Positions 52,654-64,000 of a stretch of DNA of 64,000 nucleotides are shown here, one piece after another. Made by a program: the position numbers and the translations under genes. This DNA is from Vespula vulgaris (lineage: Eukaryota > Arthropoda > Insecta > Hymenoptera > Vespidae), in assembly GCF_905475345.1 (NCBI RefSeq), contig NC_066604.1:1012501-1076500 (forward strand), in the 5' to 3' direction. The notes under the pieces are model-generated. The model saw only the letters and a list, made by a program, of their open reading frames with translations. It did not search any database and was not told the DNA's origin. Within the stretch, counting starts at the first letter, position 1. Each line of letters begins with the position of its first letter.

Positions 52654-53500
52654 GATATATTTTGCCTAAAATTAAAGCATAGACCTACGTGACGATTACT
52701 TTATAAAACGTATGTATTGTTAAAATAATACAATTTTTAATTAATGCTTTAATATATGTGTTTTATATAATTTTACTATAATACGTTTCTATAATTTTCA
52801 TGAAATTTACAAATATATCTTTAATAACATATTGTCGAAAAAAATGTACTTAGTAATACGAATGAATAATATTATTATACAAGGAAATAATCTAATCGAA
52901 ATAATCTACATTGTTCTTCGTATCATAGATAAAATTATACTTTATCTAACGTTTATTGACATATTAATAATATTAAATACTTTATTCGAGTTCCTTATAA
53001 AATAATATTATTTGACATATGTTTATTAAAATATTTAATATTTTTCAGATAAGAATTTTGGTTAGAAAAACATATTGTCGAAAAGAAATTTTACCGAACA
53101 TCGTCGATTTTAATATACACTGATACGCACATAAGCTTTATATCATCTATCTCTCTTACTGTTTCAATATAACCACTCCGATCGTTCCCTAGGATGTTTC
53201 TTGCTGCTCACGCTCAGTGATCAAGGAAATTGTTACAAATGGCGACTGATTCAGTGAGCCAGCCAGTATAGTGAAGCTCGAAGAAAGCAATTGAGTTTAA
53301 TCAGTGTTGCCAACGTTTACACAACGAATTAACTTCCGTAGTACCAATATCAAATAGGTTTGTTTTCTCAGCCAATCGCTTTGTAATGTTTTTAATTTTG
53401 AAATTCACTACCAGAGTGCGCCTCGATCAACGTGGATTTCTATTGGAGATCTGGTGTATCGCCTTTAATAATGATATGAGTATATTGAAGACAAACAACA
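52654..53500. promoter_or_regulatory. Divergent promoter region between the Myb/SANT gene and RMND5
   Basis: The two start codons point away from each other and are 847 bp apart. The left half (52700-53090) is AT-rich. The right half (53140-53500) is more GC-balanced and free of microsatellites, which fits a promoter and the RMND5 5' untranslated region. CTCAGTGATCAAGG at about 53214, CAAATGGCGACT at 53237 and GCCAATCG at about 53373 (CCAAT-type) are candidate elements. No TATA box is obvious next to a start site. Confidence 0.45.
53239..53271 (+). other. Short upstream open reading frame before RMND5
   Basis: A start codon in a good context (ACAAATGG) opens a ten-codon frame, MATDSVSQPV, ending in TAG. 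It lies 230 bp upstream of the RMND5 start. If transcription starts left of it, it could reduce RMND5 translation. The ATGGCG core also resembles a Pho/YY1 site read in reverse, so it may be a promoter element instead. Confidence 0.3.
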
Positions 53501-55728
53501 ATGGAGGCTTGTAATGCTGTTGAGCGCGAAGTTGACAAAGTTCTATTAAAATTTGGTGCGATTAACGAACATGCAGATAATGTTTTACGAGATTTAATAA
53601 ATCATATCGAGTCGTTAAAAAAGGAATTAGAAGAAGGTAAGAATTACGTGATATATTAAGATATATGATGTCCTTGACTCGACTCTATACAATTTCGTTT
53701 TGTTGTTGTGATTCAGCACAAATTAATGCAGAATTTTGTGAAATTATGACGAAATTATGTTAAAACTGATTACTCGAGAGTAACGATGTAAAGTTTGTGA
53801 AGGTTTTGTTACAATTCCAATTGATTTTTCATATTTATAACCTCTTGAAAATGATTTTTTGATTGAATCTTTCACTAGTATTGATAATTTCTTTTTATGT
53901 ACATTTTAATGCGTTTAAATATAAGAAATAATCTATTGTTTTTCTTAGCACCATCTGATCATGAACTGACACCGGGTCAAGTGCAGGTATTAAAACAAGC
54001 AATGACAAAGGTTCGTGATACTGTACAACGTTTGGCAACCGATCACCGAGACTTACACAGTACGGTATCTAAAGTGGGCAAAGCTATTGACAGAAACTTT
54101 ATTGCTGATTTTGCAAGTACAAGTCGAGAAGATGTATTTTCTGGTCCAGAAAAGTCTCACCTTCTTAATCAAGTTATCTGTCAACACTTCTATCGTCAAG
54201 GAATGCTGGATATTGCAGATGAATTGGCAACAGTAAATTTATAACCAATAATTGAGGAGGCATCTCATTATTCATAATTTTATATATCATTTAGCATATT
54301 TGTATTTTAATAGATTACAAATAGTTTTTTATTTTGATATCAAAATACTTGTCACGTATACTCACATATGCACACGTACATATATATATACACTCACACA
54401 TATCTTTATATCTTATATAGTTAAATAATAGCTATCTGATTAATTAATTATAAAACTTTTTTGACGAAATAGGAAATAGATTACGTATAGAGAAATTTTT
54501 TATCGCGGTATTTATGTACAATCATCTGCTCATTTTCATATTGTAAAATACGTAGTAATAATTTTCAAGAAAACGATATAGTTAGAAATATTTTAGGAAG
54601 CAGGAATTAAAACCGACGAAGGCAGGAAAGAACCGTTCACAGAATTAAATTATATACTTGATTGCTTGAAGCAAAGAAATTTAGAACCTGCACTTGAGTG
54701 GGCTAAGAAACACAGAGAAGCTCTTTTGGCACAAGTAAATTTATATTAAGACGATATAGTCTTTGATTTCTAATCTATATGAAATTAATTAGATTTGTTC
54801 TAAAGAAGATATTGATCGTTGCAGAATTCATCTCTTGAATTTAAGTTACATAGATTACATTTCATAAGGCTTGTACAACAAGGACCTACTAAACAAACAG
54901 AGGCAATAATGTATGCACGTCAGAATCTTACACAGTTTGTTGGACGTCATGAAAAAGAAGTACAAGCTCTAATGGGAACGTTACTTTATTTACCGAATGG
55001 AATACAATCATCTCCGTATAGCCATTTATTAGATCCTACATTATGGCTTGACATTCACGATGTTTTTACTAAAGAAGCATGTACATTATTAGGCCTAAGC
55101 GTTGACAGTCCACTCTCGGTTTGGTAAGTTGGATAGAACATAGAATTAATATAATTTTTGACGAGTAGCAATGATAAGAAAGATATTTATTTTACAGTAT
55201 CAATGCTGGATGTACAGCACTTCCTGCTCTTCTCAATATTAAACAGGTTATGCAACAAAGACAAGTAACTGGTATATGGAGTGGAAAAGATGAACTTCCG
55301 GTAAATGTAATTTACAACGTTTATTGATAATAGTTAAGAATAATTAATTATTTCATATCTTTCTTTCTTTTTCTCTCTCTCTTTTTTTTTTTTTTTTTTT
55401 TTTTTTATAAATAGATCGAAATAGATTTGGGTAAACAAAGTCGTTATCATTCGGTTTTCGCATGTCCAATCCTTCGACAACAAAGTACAGAAAACAATCC
55501 ACCAATGAAATTAGTTTGCGGTCACGTAATATCAAGGGATGCATTAAATAAGCTCACCAATGCAAACAAGTATGTTGTTCGAATATAACGTAGATAAAGT
55601 GCATCAATGCTTAAATCTCTATAAAAAAAAAGATAAAAAAAAAACCATATCAATTTGTTTCTAGACTGAAATGCCCATACTGTCCTGTGGAACAAAATCC
55701 AGAAGATGCTAGACTTATATATTTCTAG
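53501..55728 (+). CDS. RMND5A: RMND5, RING-type subunit of the CTLH/GID E3 ubiquitin ligase
   Basis: A core catalytic subunit of the CTLH (GID) ubiquitin ligase, working with the MAEA-type RING partner to mark proteins for degradation. Exons 53501-53636, 53949-54232, 54597-54734, 54825-55123, 55198-55300, 55415-55569 and 55665-55728 join in phase to give 392 residues, almost exactly the length of human RMND5A. An N-terminal helical region is followed by a LisH segment (QHFYRQGMLDIADELA, about 122-140), a CTLH segment (FTELNYILDCLKQRNLEPAL), a CRA region, and a C-terminal degenerate RING (ACPILRQQ, LVCGHVISRDAL, KCPYCP). The gene ends RLIYF, typical of the family C-terminus. A long T tract sits in the last-but-one long intron (55382-55406). 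Confidence 0.95.
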
Positions 55729-56505
55729 ATTACTGTGATATTATAAATATAGAGACAAATGTATTGTTAAATTATATATATATATAGTTTCGCAATATTT
55801 TTTTTTTCTGATATTTAGGTTCGAGGGATAGGACAAGGTATCACATTGAGAGAAAAGTAGCGTAATTCTGTATTATTTCATTTTAATTTAATGGAATTCG
55901 TGCTTTTTGTAAGACGAATGAGACAATTCAATTTTCATTTATGGAGTAAAAAAAGATGTAAGCGAATGTAATCTAACTCTTTACTATTTAATTATTTCTC
56001 TTATAAAAAGACTGATATTGAAGCAATAGCGTATAATAATATTAACATGATTTTGCTTTTTCAGTTATCCTTTTAACATTGTTGCTCTCTCATTCATGTT
56101 TAACAAATGCAATTAGAAAAATGACTAAATTAACTATATATTCATTTAGTTACTTGTCCTGATTATGCTAATTACTTTATTAATCATTGGCATTTATAAC
56201 AAATCTTTTTTACTAATGTTTTACTTTTTTTTCAATTATAAAAATTAACAAATTGTCATACTCGCATGTACGTATATATATTGGTTGACTTTAATAGTTT
56301 ATAAACGTTTAGCTGAAATCAACAGTATAAAGTATATCGTATCGTTTTATATTCTAATATTCGCTTCGTACGTATATTGTGATAGTAATGTTTTTTTTTC
56401 TTTTGAATGATAAAAATATAATACCGATAATAATACTTTTGTAAGTACAACTAAATCATGTAAGCATTAGAATATAGATTGTTCTCTAATTTCACTTATC
56501 AATTG

Positions 56506-56580
56506 TATAATATATATATATATACTATATATATATACTATATATATATATACTATATATATATATATATAGTATATTAT
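56506..56580. repeat. AT array with regular CTATA interruptions
   Basis: Blocks of AT repeats are separated by ACTAT about every 18-22 bases and end in a mirror-image AGTAT. The whole stretch can fold on itself. Confidence 0.7.
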
Positions 56581-56840
56581 ATATTATATATATATATAAA
56601 ATATATGTTTTTTTCTTGTATTTATAAGAATGTGGGTTATATATGCGTTATGAAAAATATTACGTATTATATCGTTATTATTTATCTATCGTTTAAAAAT
56701 AGATTTATAATTAGAAAATTTGTATACAAATTTAGACTAAATCCGCATATATGCATAAGTGACATATGGTTAAATCGATATTTAATATTTAACAATATTC
56801 TAATAAATTATTAGATATAAATATATTATTATTAAATTTT

Positions 56841-56846
56841 CTTCTT

Positions 56847-56876
<30 letters not shown>
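56841..56876. repeat. CTT trinucleotide microsatellite
   Basis: Twelve CTT units, about 130 bp upstream of the first exon of the unrecognised gene. It forms a homopyrimidine tract. Confidence 0.9.
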
Positions 56877-56877
<1 letters not shown>

Positions 56878-57005
56878 ATGTCGTAGTGAACAGAAATTTA
56901 TCGACCAAACGATTTTAACCTTCGTAGTTACGAAATTAGGGGTTAGTTATATCGGTGAGTGTTTTATTTTCTGACACGTTTTATTAACGACAACTTTAAA
57001 ACGAT

Positions 57006-58562
57006 ATGGAATCAAAGAATAAAGGCTCTAGGTAATATTAATAACGATTATACAATTATTATAAATATACGTATATATATTTCTTTTTTATTCGAAAATC
57101 CTTAACAACAAAGTAGAACTATTACAGTTTAAAAAACAAGATAACCTATACACCGTTGTCTAAAACCACAACAAGCAAGAAGGGAAGTTATTTGAAATTA
57201 CTTGGCAAATCAAAATTTGACGATATCGATAAATTAACACCGAAAGATTTGGAAGATTCTTTGAAAAGAGCGAAAGAAAATCCGATAGAACCTTTCGCTT
57301 TTTTAACTAAAATTTCGGTAGAAGGTACGATCGAGGAAAACATATTAAACAAAGCGAAGAACGAATCAACGGAGATAGACGTAAGCTATTAAAAAAGAAA
57401 AATAAATTCTTCACAATTTCGTTATGTCCGCGCAAGTAACATTTCTCCAATTTAAATTTCGCGCGTTATTTGACGTACGACGAGTTTGATTAATAAATTT
57501 CATAAATCGTTCAAACGATTTAAGAATTTAATTCGTCGTTTCGGTTTTTATCGTTCGATCGATATTTAAACTATCTTGTAACAAATTTTTATAAGAAAAA
57601 CGAATCGAAAGAGATTTTATTAATTTTCGAATTTAAATTACGCGCTCTTAACTAGTACAATCAGTTCGACGTGAAATTGTTCAAATCGTTCGAACGTTTC
57701 TGGAGTACGTTGTCCGTTAACTTTTTTTTTCTTTCTTTTTTTTTCTGTTGTACCTCTTTCTTCTAATATTCGTATTATTTCGTTGTTGTAAAAATGTGAT
57801 CGAATAAAATCGATATTTCATACGCGATAGATTTGTATTTAATTCAATCGGATAATTAAATCGTTCTCGTAATTAAATCGTAATTCTTGATATTTATTTT
57901 TATCTCGAATTTGATTTGAATTTTTACAGATTAAGTTGGCTAACCTGATGAAACGTATAGAATTGAATAAAACTTTGTTGGAAAGAACGAATCAACGTGT
58001 GAAAGATATCGATTCTCTCGTTAAACGAAGCGAATTGATTTTGCCGAAAAATCAGATTTACGGTATATTTAATATCAAGAATATTCAAGAATATTTTCTG
58101 TTACACATAGTTTACTGTGAAAGATATAATCTTTCTTTTTCTTTTTTTAACATTGAACAATTACAGACGAGAATATCTATATGAAAATAAAGTCGACCGC
58201 TAAAAAAGAATCTACGAAAATTGAACCTTCGATCGAATATCCAGAAATTGGTAAGGAAAAAAAAAAAAAAAAAAGAGAAAAGTCGATCATTAAATTATCA
58301 TCATGAGTAATTAATTCATTAATTCTTTACGATTTGATGATTTTCGTTTCGATTAATCGTCTCTTTTTTTTTTTTTTTTTTTTCTTTTACGATTATCCGT
58401 TCAGAAAAATTTCGTCGTACCATGGACGCGACCAAGGACATGCTGAATTACGTAAAGAAAATTTCTAAAGGTGAAATGACCTTGAATGATTTACCTACGG
58501 AACTTTTGAATCGTGTAAAATCGTCCAACGAAAATATCGAGAACATCAAGATCGACCAGTAA
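57006..58562 (+). CDS. Unrecognised five-exon protein, charged and probably helical
   Basis: Exons 57006-57031, 57128-57380, 57930-58062, 58167-58250 and 58405-58562 join in phase with consensus GT-AG sites to give 217 residues. I do not recognise a family. The N-terminus is basic and Ser/Thr-rich (SKTTTSKKGSYLKLLGKS), then DKLTPKDLEDSLKRAKENPI. The middle (about 95-140) is a likely coiled coil (ANLMKRIELNKTLLERTNQR). A Lys/Glu-rich linker leads to a C-terminal helical block with TMDATKDMLNYVKKISKGEM and LPTELLNRVK. There is no signal peptide, membrane helix or cysteine cluster. Exon structure, codon regularity and phase agreement support a real gene. The size and coiled coil would fit a small structural or complex subunit, but that is a guess. 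AATAAA overlaps the stop codon region and recurs at 58580-58585. Confidence 0.8.
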
Positions 58563-58661
58563 TAAATTTACGACGATGAAATAAACTCATTTGAGGTATG
58601 TACATATATATACATACATACATACATATACATATATATATATATATATGTATGTATGTAT

Positions 58662-58730
58662 TTTTTATTAAGCATCCCCTTTTCGGTATCTTTATTAATT
58701 AATAATAAATATTCGAGAAGGTCATGTGAA

Positions 58731-58731
<1 letters not shown>
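58662..58731. repeat. Direct repeat, copy 1 of 2
   Basis: About 70 bp containing TTTTTATTAAGC, CCCCTTTTCGGTA and TTAATAATAAATATTCGAGAA. It matches 59870-59939 with about six differences. It lies about 100 bp downstream of the unrecognised gene and is followed by AT and GA arrays. Confidence 0.85.

Positions 58732-58736
<5 letters not shown>

Positions 58737-58780
<44 letters not shown>
58737..58780. repeat. AT dinucleotide microsatellite
   Basis: About 21 TA units directly after direct-repeat copy 1, followed by A and GA runs. Confidence 0.9.
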
Positions 58781-58784
<4 letters not shown>

Positions 58785-58916
58785 AAGAGAGAGAGAGAGA
58801 GAATGAAAATAAGATGAATCATTTAATTTCTTTTTATTACATATATTTATTCGTTAAATTACATATTATCATATACACATAGATAATATATACCATATAC
58901 ATAAATTAGAACAAAC

Positions 58917-59018
58917 CATTATATTATATTATATTATATTATATTATATTATATTATATTATATTATATCATATTATATTATATTATATTATATTATATT
59001 ATATTTTATTATATATTA
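58917..59018. repeat. ATATT pentanucleotide array
   Basis: About 20 copies of ATTAT with one C substitution near 58970 and a length change at the right end. It is the largest pentanucleotide array seen in the window. Confidence 0.9.
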
Positions 59019-59869
59019 ACTCTTCTAACGTTATATTTTAAGCTATATATTAATTTTGTCTATTTCATTAGACGTTAATGTCGGTTTCTTCTCTCTTTAT
59101 CTCTGAAATTAGTGATCTGGTTAATATCACTTTAAAAAGGATCTTCAAATCTCTCTCTGTTATAACAAGATACTCTACTCGCATTGGCAGAATTGTTAAA
59201 CCTTTTCCAAACCTTTTCAACCACCCATCCACCCCTATTCCCCCTCCCCATCTTTCATAAACTCTTTTCTTAAAACCCTCCATAAAAATATCAATTATCT
59301 TACTTATGAACCGTCTTAATCCGATTAACGAATTTCTTTGGCGATTTTCAGATTCGATATATAATATTCATTGTCTTTCTTTAAACGCTTTTAACATATA
59401 TTCCATTATTTATCGATGCAATCGAGTTTCCTGTATTGTTTAGAGAAAAAGATTTAAAAGAAAAAAAGAAAAAAGGAAATAAGAAAGAAAAAAAAAAAAC
59501 AAGAGAAATAGTAAAGTTTTCTATACAAGCGTTTAATAGTTTCGAATTTTTTTTCTCTCTTTTTTTTTTGTTTCTCTGTTCGTTTTTTTCTTTCTTTTTT
59601 CTCGTAATTTTTCTTCTTCTTCTTCTTCTTTTTCTTCTTTATTATATTTATTTTTTCTTTTTCGTTTTTTAATTTTTTTTTTTTAATTTTTTACAACTTT
59701 TGTAATTGTTATTATTATTACTATTATTATTACTATTATTATTATTATTATTATTGTTATTGTTATCATTATTATCATTATTATTATTAATCGACAATTA
59801 CACAGGCGTATAAAGTCGGACCCATACACCAGCTGGTTAAATATCTCTACGATACAACGATACAATGAT

Positions 59870-59939
59870 TTTTTATTAAGCACCCCCTTTTCGGTAGCTT
59901 TATTAATTAATAATAAATATTCGAGAAAGTTAAGTGAGA
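59870..59939. repeat. Direct repeat, copy 2 of 2
   Basis: The partner of 58662-58731, in the same orientation and 1208 bp downstream. It is followed by GA and TATA sequence, similar to the flank of copy 1. Confidence 0.85.
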
Positions 59940-62384
59940 GAGAGAGAAAACTATATATATAATATAATATATAGGGATATCGAGAAATATCGAAGATCGA
60001 ATATCACTTTTTATGATTCGACACGATACCTACGCCATTTTTATTACTTCTTTTCTTTTTCTTCTTTTATAAATTTTTTTTTTTGTTGTCAACCACGAAA
60101 TATGATACACGGTTCCCGTGCAAGCATCAGTCGCAAGATAAAGAAACGACAAAATAACGCAAAAATCGTCTAATGAAAAACAACACGTATTACATATAGA
60201 TCTATCTCCTCCATTTTGTATAACGTAGGTTTGGAAAGCAGTTTCAACACATTTTGTATTTTTTTCTTTCTTTCTTTCTTTCTTTTTTGTCTTTTTTATT
60301 TTATTTCATTTTTATTTTATTTTTATTTTTTTAATTTTTTTTTATTTTTTTATTATTTCGTTCTCTCATTTTTTTGTTTTTTGTTCATTGCTTATTGTCT
60401 GTTCACAATAGCAGCCAACGACGAGTAACTCGCTAATTATTTTCTTCAAAAACTTTGTTTTTTATAATTTTTTTTGTCCTTATAAATCTGGGATACTTCC
60501 AACGTAACATTCGATTGATCTTTGCTTCGTTTATTTATATCTCGCCGAGAGGCAACGTGAAGATGCAAAAGCAAAAAGTTTTCATCTCCTTTTTCTTCTT
60601 CTTTTCTTTCTCTTCTATTTTTTTCTTCTTCTTAGTTAATAATATGATACGAGTTAATTATTTAATATATATATATATATATATTTAAATAAATACTACA
60701 TATCTATATCTATTTTTCTATATATATATATTTTTTCTTTTTTGAAATTATATATAGAAATTTATATATAGATATATACGTTACTTATTTCGTAGAATTA
60801 CAATTATAATAATTTGTTTTTAACTTTAATTAATTTTTAAATCATAATAAGCGATATCATTAAAAATATATGATAACGAAGAATTGATTTCACGATAAAA
60901 TACAACGTTCAATTGTTAATTATATAATTGTTAATTATTGTTAATCGAACTAATGATTCTAATCAAATTAATAACGATAATCGTATCATATGAATATAGT
61001 GTAGCAATGGCGAACCCGTGATTCATAAATCATTAAAATGGAAACTTTAAAAAGTTTATTTATAGTTTTGCTTATCATTGAGGAAAGAAAAAAAAAAGAA
61101 AAAAAATTGGGATTTCAAATCCTTGCAATAACACGAAAAAAACATTAACATTATTTATAATAGATAGATATAATAGAATATTGTTATTTATCTATATTTC
61201 ATTTTTAATAGAATCTCAAAATTTTTGTTAGAGAATTTGATCGTCTATTTATTTAAAATTCTTTAAACAATCTTGAAATAGAAAAATTATTACAAAAGTC
61301 ACAACAGTTGATTTCGATTAGATTGTAGATAAAATTTCTTTCTCTTTCCTTTATTTCTTTTCCTTTTTTTTTTTATTCTTTAAGAATTATATAAATTCTT
61401 TATACTTTTAAGTTTAAGTCATCCGTAAATTTCCAAAAAGTTTAATCGAAGTTTTGTTAATTATTGAAAAAATTGATTTTTAATTACATCAATTTCGCAC
61501 CAGTTTCAAACAAAATTAGATCGATTAACTTTAATTTTGTTTTTCATTGCTTTTTTCTTTCTTTTCTTCTCTTTTTTTTACTACGAAGATAGATTACCTA
61601 CGAGAAAGAGTTAAATATAGAAATTTTGTTGCGACATTTTTTAAATTACTCGACTCGAAATATTTTGCAAAAAAATTAATTCGCGAATATATATTTATTA
61701 CAAAATTATTTATTTATTTATTAGCTAGCCAATCGTCAATGAAAAAAAAGAAAAAAAAAAAGAAAGAAAATAGATTCACCATTGTTAATATCGACGTTAA
61801 TGACAACGTCGTAATTTTTTGTGATTATTTTAGTCTTCTTCTTTTTCTATTTCTTTTCTTTTCTTTATTTTTTCTTCGATGTTAATGTAAAATTTGCTGC
61901 ATCCTCATCGTTCGTACCACATCAGCTTCATGTTTCTCTCGACGGAAATCTCTTTTTTTTCCATTCATTCATTCATTCGTATATCTGTTTCTTTTTTTTT
62001 TTCTTTTTTCTTTTTTTTTCTTTAATCGCAGTTTGATTGCATCGGCAATTCGAATAATAAGAATCCCGGCTACTTAATGCCGATTCTGAGATTTATCAAT
62101 TATTAAAACACATTAAACACATACATACACACGATTACTTCTCTTCTTCCCCTTAGAAACAATTTCTCTTTTTCACTATTCTTTAATTTCTTCTTATTTC
62201 GTTTTTCTTTTCTTATTTTTTTTTTTTTCTAATCTTGATCTTTTTTACCTTTTCTTCTTTCTTTTTATTCTTTTTAAATTTCTTCACACAGATACACATT
62301 TTTATCCGTCGATCTTGATCTTTCTTAATCATCGCAAGAATTTTATTATAAATATTGCGAATAAAAATGGAGAAAGAAAGAGAA

Positions 62385-62415
<31 letters not shown>

Positions 62416-62578
62416 CAGAGAGAGAAAGGGAAACTGAATGAATTAATAAATGAATAATTATTTAGAAATTATTTAGAATGAAGAAATAAATAATTATTTA
62501 GAAATATTATAGAAGAATATTTTTATTCTACGAAGCTACAAAAAAAAAAACAAATGGCAACTATCGATATTTTTATTT

Positions 62579-62588
62579 GTTTATTTGT

Positions 62589-62629
<41 letters not shown>

Positions 62630-62670
62630 TCAATGATTTTTATACCTCTATAATACTCTATGTCTTCCTC

Positions 62671-62710
<40 letters not shown>
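62579..62710. repeat. Two CT microsatellites in tandem
   Basis: CT runs at about 62589-62630 and about 62675-62710, separated by a 40-bp unique spacer. The Ser/Leu open frames here are repeat artefacts. Confidence 0.85.
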
Positions 62711-62711
<1 letters not shown>

Positions 62712-63727
62712 ATTTCTATTTATTTTTTTCTCTGTCTTTTCTTTCTAACAATAGCTCGTGCGAAAAATCTTTCGAATGTCTTCTAAGGGATCGAAAAGAA
62801 GCTAAGAGAACATCCGACATGAAGGTATCTCAGCGGCGGCAATATTTTCATAATAAATCATCCATTAAAATACATCTATTATATGTATCGTAAATATATG
62901 AAAATGGATTATCAATGAAATACACAGTGGTATGTATATAAGTATATATGCATATACGTATATATGTACGTATATATGTATGTATGTACGTATCTATGTA
63001 TTTATGTACGTATATTTATACAATCTAGGATAAAACGAATCCGCCATTCTAACCCTTTCCCACGCTTTCACCCCTTCCAATATTTCTTTGTATTTTTTTA
63101 TTTTTTTTTTTTTTAGTTCACTTTTCCTTTATCTCCTATTATCTATCAATCACGTTTTAATCCTCAATTAATATAATCCCATCTCGTATTTCGATCCGTA
63201 CATACTTCAACAAACTTTCTTTCTAAAATCTCGAATACTGAAAATCGCCAAATGATTTCGTACGTTCTTATTAATCCATATCGGTTATTCTTGAACGTAT
63301 TACACAAATTTTTTCTCCACGTTTATTCATTTTCTCGTACATCAATACTCGCAAATTTAAAACTCGCTTTTCTCTCTCTCTCTCTCTCCCTTTTTCTTTC
63401 TTGTCATAGATCAATTCGTAATTCGTAATCGGGGGAGGGGGAGGTGGAATAATCGTCGATTTGTTCGATCGATAATCAATCGTTCTTCTTTGTTTCGTCA
63501 GTTCTTTATAATTTCGATTCGTTCGTTCTTTATAATTTTTATCGAACAACGGCGAGAGATATTAAACGTAGACGTTCGCGAAATTTATTTGCGAATTGAA
63601 TTGACTCGCGTTTCGTACCGGGAGTAGGTGCACAGCGATCAAGCCGCGACCACGTGGATTTCCGAATCCGCAACGGAAGATTGTAGGCAAACTCCGAAAT
63701 CATTTCTTTTATTATCCATCGTTTATA

Positions 63728-63772
<45 letters not shown>

Positions 63773-64000
63773 CTGTTTCTCTGTTACTCTCGATGTAAGA
63801 AATTTATGTAAATAATATTTCTCGATTTTCAAGATTTTCTGACACTTTTTGTTCCCCTGCAATATTTCTTTTCTTTCTTCTTCTTCTTTTTCAATTTCTT
63901 TGTTTCTCTCTTCTTTTCTTTTTCTTCTTCTTTTCTTTCGTTTGGATTTTTTTTTCATTTTGTTCTTTTCCTTTTTATTATTATTATTTTCTCGAGAAAC

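Larger units (their letters stand above)
55729..57005. other. RMND5 3' region and spacer before the unrecognised gene
   Basis: Probable RMND5 3' untranslated region followed by AT-rich spacer. It contains an AT-based palindromic array with ACTATATATA units (about 56506-56580) and a CTT array (56841-56876). The frame across 56479-56814 is a reading of AT repeats and is not considered real. Confidence 0.6.
58563..64000. other. Gene-free right end of the window
   Basis: No exon set could be supported. The region holds AT, ATATT, CT, GA and TTA repeats, a pair of direct repeats (58662-58731 and 59870-59939), and long T/TTC tracts (60260-60370, 61540-61590, 61830-62030). Two patches look less repetitive: 59070-59290, and 63540-63720, which is the most GC-balanced part. 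A segment at 62755-62825 is bounded by acceptor-like AACAATAG and donor-like AAG/GTATCT, but no partner exon is visible. Confidence 0.55.

Noticed and set aside
57936..58184. Frame running from exon 3 of the unrecognised gene through the following intron
   Set aside because: Consensus splice sites at 58062 and 58167 restore a longer frame. The read-through tail looks like intron sequence.
63539..63958. Minus-strand frame of 139 residues at the right edge
   Set aside because: Most of it is a Lys/Glu/Arg reading of TTC and CT tracts. The non-repetitive part (63540-63720) has no recognisable domain or clear splice sites.

Overview
The window reads as a eukaryotic, almost certainly insect, nuclear genome. 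Genes are split by short GT-AG introns. The DNA is very AT-rich and packed with microsatellites (GA, AT, GATA, CATA, TTA, TTAC types). The gene content (an insect-style Ror receptor kinase with an Ig domain, chemosensory ionotropic receptors without an N-terminal clamshell domain, V-ATPase subunit e, RMND5) fits an arthropod. The microsatellite density and the divergent ionotropic receptors suggest an aculeate hymenopteran such as a wasp, bee or ant, but that last step is inference and I cannot name the species.

Layout. Positions 1-8498 hold no gene I can support, only microsatellites and several decayed tandem repeats. Positions 8499-37465 (+) hold a Ror-family receptor tyrosine kinase, 12 exons seen and the N-terminal exon(s) missing. 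Two Ig exons sit at 8.5-9.7 kb, then a 23.4-kb intron whose donor is GC instead of GT, then the Frizzled, kringle, transmembrane and kinase exons at 33-37.5 kb. The big intron contains a MITE-like element (16837-17623), a 156-bp tandem duplication and most of the simple repeats. Positions 40408-43873 and 46852-49414 (+) hold two tandem ionotropic receptor genes with the same seven-exon structure. Positions 49902-50521 (+) encode V-ATPase subunit e. Positions 51445-52653 (-) encode a Myb/SANT-like DNA-binding protein. Positions 53501-55728 (+) encode RMND5, the RING subunit of the CTLH/GID ubiquitin ligase. Positions 57006-58562 (+) encode a 217-residue, lysine/glutamate-rich protein I do not recognise. 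Positions 58563-64000 hold only repeats and unassigned AT-rich sequence.

The genes do not form a pathway. They are ordinary neighbours: Wnt-type receptor signalling (Ror), chemosensation (the two receptors), organelle acidification (V-ATPase e), transcription (Myb/SANT) and protein turnover (RMND5). The Myb/SANT gene and RMND5 are divergently arranged with about 850 bp between start codons. The most interesting signals are a 90-residue insertion inside the Ror Frizzled domain, the GC-AG splice site at the giant intron, intact catalytic residues in the Ror kinase, Mitf/TFEB-type E-boxes just upstream of V-ATPase e, the MITE-like element, and the unrecognised five-exon gene. I found no clear evidence of a wholly new multi-gene system.
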